NCBI RefSeq assembly: GCF_000173655.1
Contig: NZ_ABZU01000001.1
Span: forward strand, 1-64,000
Length of the DNA stretch: 64,000 nt
Direction: 5' to 3'
Source: Corynebacterium amycolatum SK46
GTDB lineage: Bacteria > Actinomycetota > Actinomycetes > Mycobacteriales > Mycobacteriaceae
The translations under genes were made by a program, and so were the position numbers. Positions 62,474-64,000 of this stretch are shown piece after piece (positions within the stretch are counted from its first letter, which is position 1; every line of letters starts with the position of its first letter). Below the pieces are notes generated by a model, which did no database searches, had not been told where the DNA came from, and saw only the letters and a program-made list of their open reading frames with translations.

Positions 62474-63253
62474 ATGACTACTGACTTGCTAAGCATTGGC
62501 ATGGACTACCCCAGCTGGCGAGACGCGATGGAAGCCGCGATTGCCAGTGACAATCTGTCGGTCATCGGCGAGGTCCGCGGCGGCCAGCTGGTCCGTTTCG
62601 AAGATTCCTCTGGTGCGCGTCTGCACATCCTGGGTGTTGAACCATTTTCTACCTACGCCGGCTTCGCGGGCAGCCCGACCGTCACCGCCCATGTATCCAG
62701 CGTGGACGATGTCTTGGCACTCGTGGAAATCGTCGAGGACGATCCCTCCTCAGATAACTTTGACAAGGTCATCGAGGTCGCTACCTGCCTGCTGTCACAA
62801 GGGCCGATGATTGTTGATGCCGGAACTCAGACTTTTGAGCACGTCGCGCTATCAGCTCTGGCAACTGATTTCACCCTCGACGCATCCGCCGAAGAGTACG
62901 AGAAGCGCACTGGGGCAACCCCGACAACATTGGACTTCGAAGGTGCTAAGGCAATTGTCGGAGATCAGGTCGGCAAGGCATCGCCTAGTGCAACCGTCAA
63001 ACTGGCCGGTGTTATCAATAACTCCCGCAAGCATGTCAATGAGCTAACCGGCAAGAAGTTCTGGGTGCTCAATCTTGCTCTGCCGACTCCCATGGACGTA
63101 CTTGTCCCCGGCGGCGACGAAGCTCCCCAGCCGGGCATGGTCGTCTCCGGCACTTTCTCGCTGACGGGTGAAATTATCCCTCCGCAGGGCTGTGGTGGCG
63201 GTTGTGGCGATGGCGGCTGTGGTTGTGGCGATGGCGGCTGCGGCGGACACTAG
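62474..63253 (+). CDS. Unknown protein with C-terminal Cys/Gly/His metal-binding-like tail
   Basis: The product has 259 residues from the ATG preceded by GAGAAG; an upstream in-frame ATG has no such signal. No signal peptide or membrane segment is visible. Residues 1-235 are mixed alpha/beta without a family I recognise. The last 20 residues contain five cysteines, many glycines, two aspartates and a final histidine, including the heptad GCGDGGC twice in tandem. Such tails bind nickel, zinc or other soft metals in SlyD- and HypB-like proteins. It is divergent from feoA and lies in the accessory segment between hflX and dapF. Confidence 0.6.
   Translation: MTTDLLSIGMDYPSWRDAMEAAIASDNLSVIGEVRGGQLVRFEDSSGARLHILGVEPFSTYAGFAGSPTVTAHVSSVDDVLALVEIVEDDPSSDNFDKVIEVATCLLSQGPMIVDAGTQTFEHVALSALATDFTLDASAEEYEKRTGATPTTLDFEGAKAIVGDQVGKASPSATVKLAGVINNSRKHVNELTGKKFWVLNLALPTPMDVLVPGGDEAPQPGMVVSGTFSLTGEIIPPQGCGGGCGDGGCGCGDGGCGGH
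63200..63240 (+). repeat. 21-bp tandem repeat encoding GCGDGGC
   Basis: A 20-bp unit is exactly repeated with a period of 21 bp (63200-63219 and 63221-63240), encoding two copies of the same heptapeptide at the C-terminus. A run of nine C residues (63266-63274) follows the gene. Confidence 0.85.
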
Positions 63254-63320
63254 TCCGATAACTCTCCCCCCCCCACCGCCTCCGCTACCCCGCTAGCGCT
63301 CCTGCTGCACTAGCTATCAG

Positions 63321-64000
63321 TCACAGGGCTTCCAGCTCAATATCGCCGAGCGTGTGAATCACGCTCGGCCCGGTCAAGGTCGCTGAGAAGGCCCCATCCG
63401 CATTGCTGGCTTTGTGGACATCCACAGTCACCACACCGCCGGACACCTTGACTGTCACAGCCCCCTCAGTCCGGCCGGCATCGGCCAGCGCGGCAATTGC
63501 TGCGGCAACCGTGCCGGTACCACACGAACGGGTCTCACCAACTCCACGTTCAATTACTCGCATGGACACCGAATCAGAGGCATCCAGCGGGGTGACAATT
63601 TCCAGGTTGAGGCCGTTCGGGAACATGGCTTCGTCGGCACGCACTGGCTTCGCGACACTACCCGCCGCTTCCAATTCCAGCTCCGCCAGACCGGCGGCAC
63701 TCAGGCCCGGCATGACGCAGGCCAAATGCGGATTTCCCACGTCGACACCAATCCCGGCGAATTTCAGTGCATTGTTGCCCGAGCCAATGAACGCAGTAGC
63801 GAGGCCAAGGACCTCCGGCTGCCCCATATTCACCCCGACGACCGCATGCCTGCGGCTGAGCTCATCAATCGAAACAGCGCGCAGCCCTGCTCGAGTGCCC
63901 ACCCGCAGAGTTCCGTCGACGACACTGTCCGGGCTGTGAATCGCGGCAATATAGTGTCCAAAAACGCGGACACCATTCCCGCACATCTCGGCAATAGAAC
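63321..64000 (-). CDS. dapF: Diaminopimelate epimerase (5' end outside the window)
   Basis: At least 226 codons are present and the frame continues past the window edge. Reading in from the edge it gives SIAEMCGNGVR, the first active-site cysteine motif of DapF. The second catalytic cysteine is in ETRSCGTGTVAAA. It converts LL- to meso-diaminopimelate for lysine and peptidoglycan. The missing part is the N-terminal strand region of about 60-80 residues. It is the M. tuberculosis Rv2726c counterpart. Confidence 0.95.
   Translation of the reverse strand, partial: SIAEMCGNGVRVFGHYIAAIHSPDSVVDGTLRVGTRAGLRAVSIDELSRRHAVVGVNMGQPEVLGLATAFIGSGNNALKFAGIGVDVGNPHLACVMPGLSAAGLAELELEAAGSVAKPVRADEAMFPNGLNLEIVTPLDASDSVSMRVIERGVGETRSCGTGTVAAAIAALADAGRTEGAVTVKVSGGVVTVDVHKASNADGAFSATLTGPSVIHTLGDIELEAL

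Noticed and set aside
63266-63274. Run of nine C after the Cys-tail gene as a phase-variation tract
   Set aside because: It lies after the stop codon in a short gap, not in a gene or promoter, so no switching effect is evident.
1-64000. tRNA, rRNA, CRISPR array, insertion sequence or prophage genes
   Set aside because: None was recognised on either strand by eye; a tRNA scan was not possible, so a missed tRNA in a gap cannot be fully excluded.

Overview
The window is a stretch of chromosome from a Corynebacterium, or a very close mycolic-acid actinobacterium. Four observations support this. The gene order follows the sigA-sigB-dtxR-lexA neighbourhood shared by Corynebacterium and Mycobacterium: aftC, msrB, hemQ-hemY-hemE, DUF3000, RNase D, dut, DUF3093, DUF4193, cei, suhB, ppgK, sigA, sigB, dtxR-galE, PAC2, nrdR-lexA, hflX, dapF. 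Families confined to actinobacteria are present. DtxR keeps every metal ligand at the C. diphtheriae numbering. GTG starts are frequent and many promoters look leaderless. I do not assign a species. I see no tRNA, rRNA, CRISPR array, insertion sequence or prophage.

Layout. (1) 1-4100 is an accessory operon closed by terminators on both sides: a YwqG-like protein, a one-TM protein with a duplicated domain, a 98-residue peptide ending in 14 asparagines, and a radical SAM/SPASM enzyme. It looks like an uncharacterised peptide-modifying (RiPP-type) system and is the most interesting locus here. (2) 4100-7430: ferritin, a RibD-C-like reductase, the arabinofuranosyltransferase AftC and MsrB. (3) 7440-14260: late haem synthesis by the coproporphyrin route, DUF3000, RNase D and a TRAM-domain RNA methyltransferase. 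(4) 14390-19400: DUF3710, dUTPase, DUF3093, DUF4193, Cei, SuhB and polyphosphate glucokinase. (5) 19400-31000: the two primary-type sigma factors, with an SLC13 transporter, a probable unannotated 57-residue protein, helicase/DUF3039, DUF3099, a methyltransferase and D-aminoacyl-tRNA deacylase between them, then DtxR-GalE. (6) 32000-39540: DUF4192, PAC2, a DUF3516 helicase, and the divergent oxyR / ahpC-ahpD peroxide module. (7) 39540-49840: a membrane protein, a Tat-exported neutral ceramidase, DUF1846, TrhO and HrpA. (8) 49830-57710: NrdR, DivS and LexA with SOS boxes, the fructose PTS operon fruR-fruK-ptsF-ptsH, and a uracil/xanthine permease. (9) 57800-64000: HflX, an inserted feoABC ferrous-iron operon, a protein with a Cys-Gly metal-binding-like tail, and DapF cut by the window edge.

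Themes. Iron and redox genes recur: ferritin, HemQ/Y/E, DtxR, FeoABC, OxyR-AhpCD, MsrB, and a SigH-type promoter in front of sigB. DtxR and LexA targets can be proposed inside the window itself. Two genes that usually sit in this neighbourhood in C. glutamicum, dxs (after RNase D) and ptsI (before fruR), are not at those places. At least eight genes have a -10-like hexamer ending 7-8 nt before the start codon, which predicts leaderless mRNAs.
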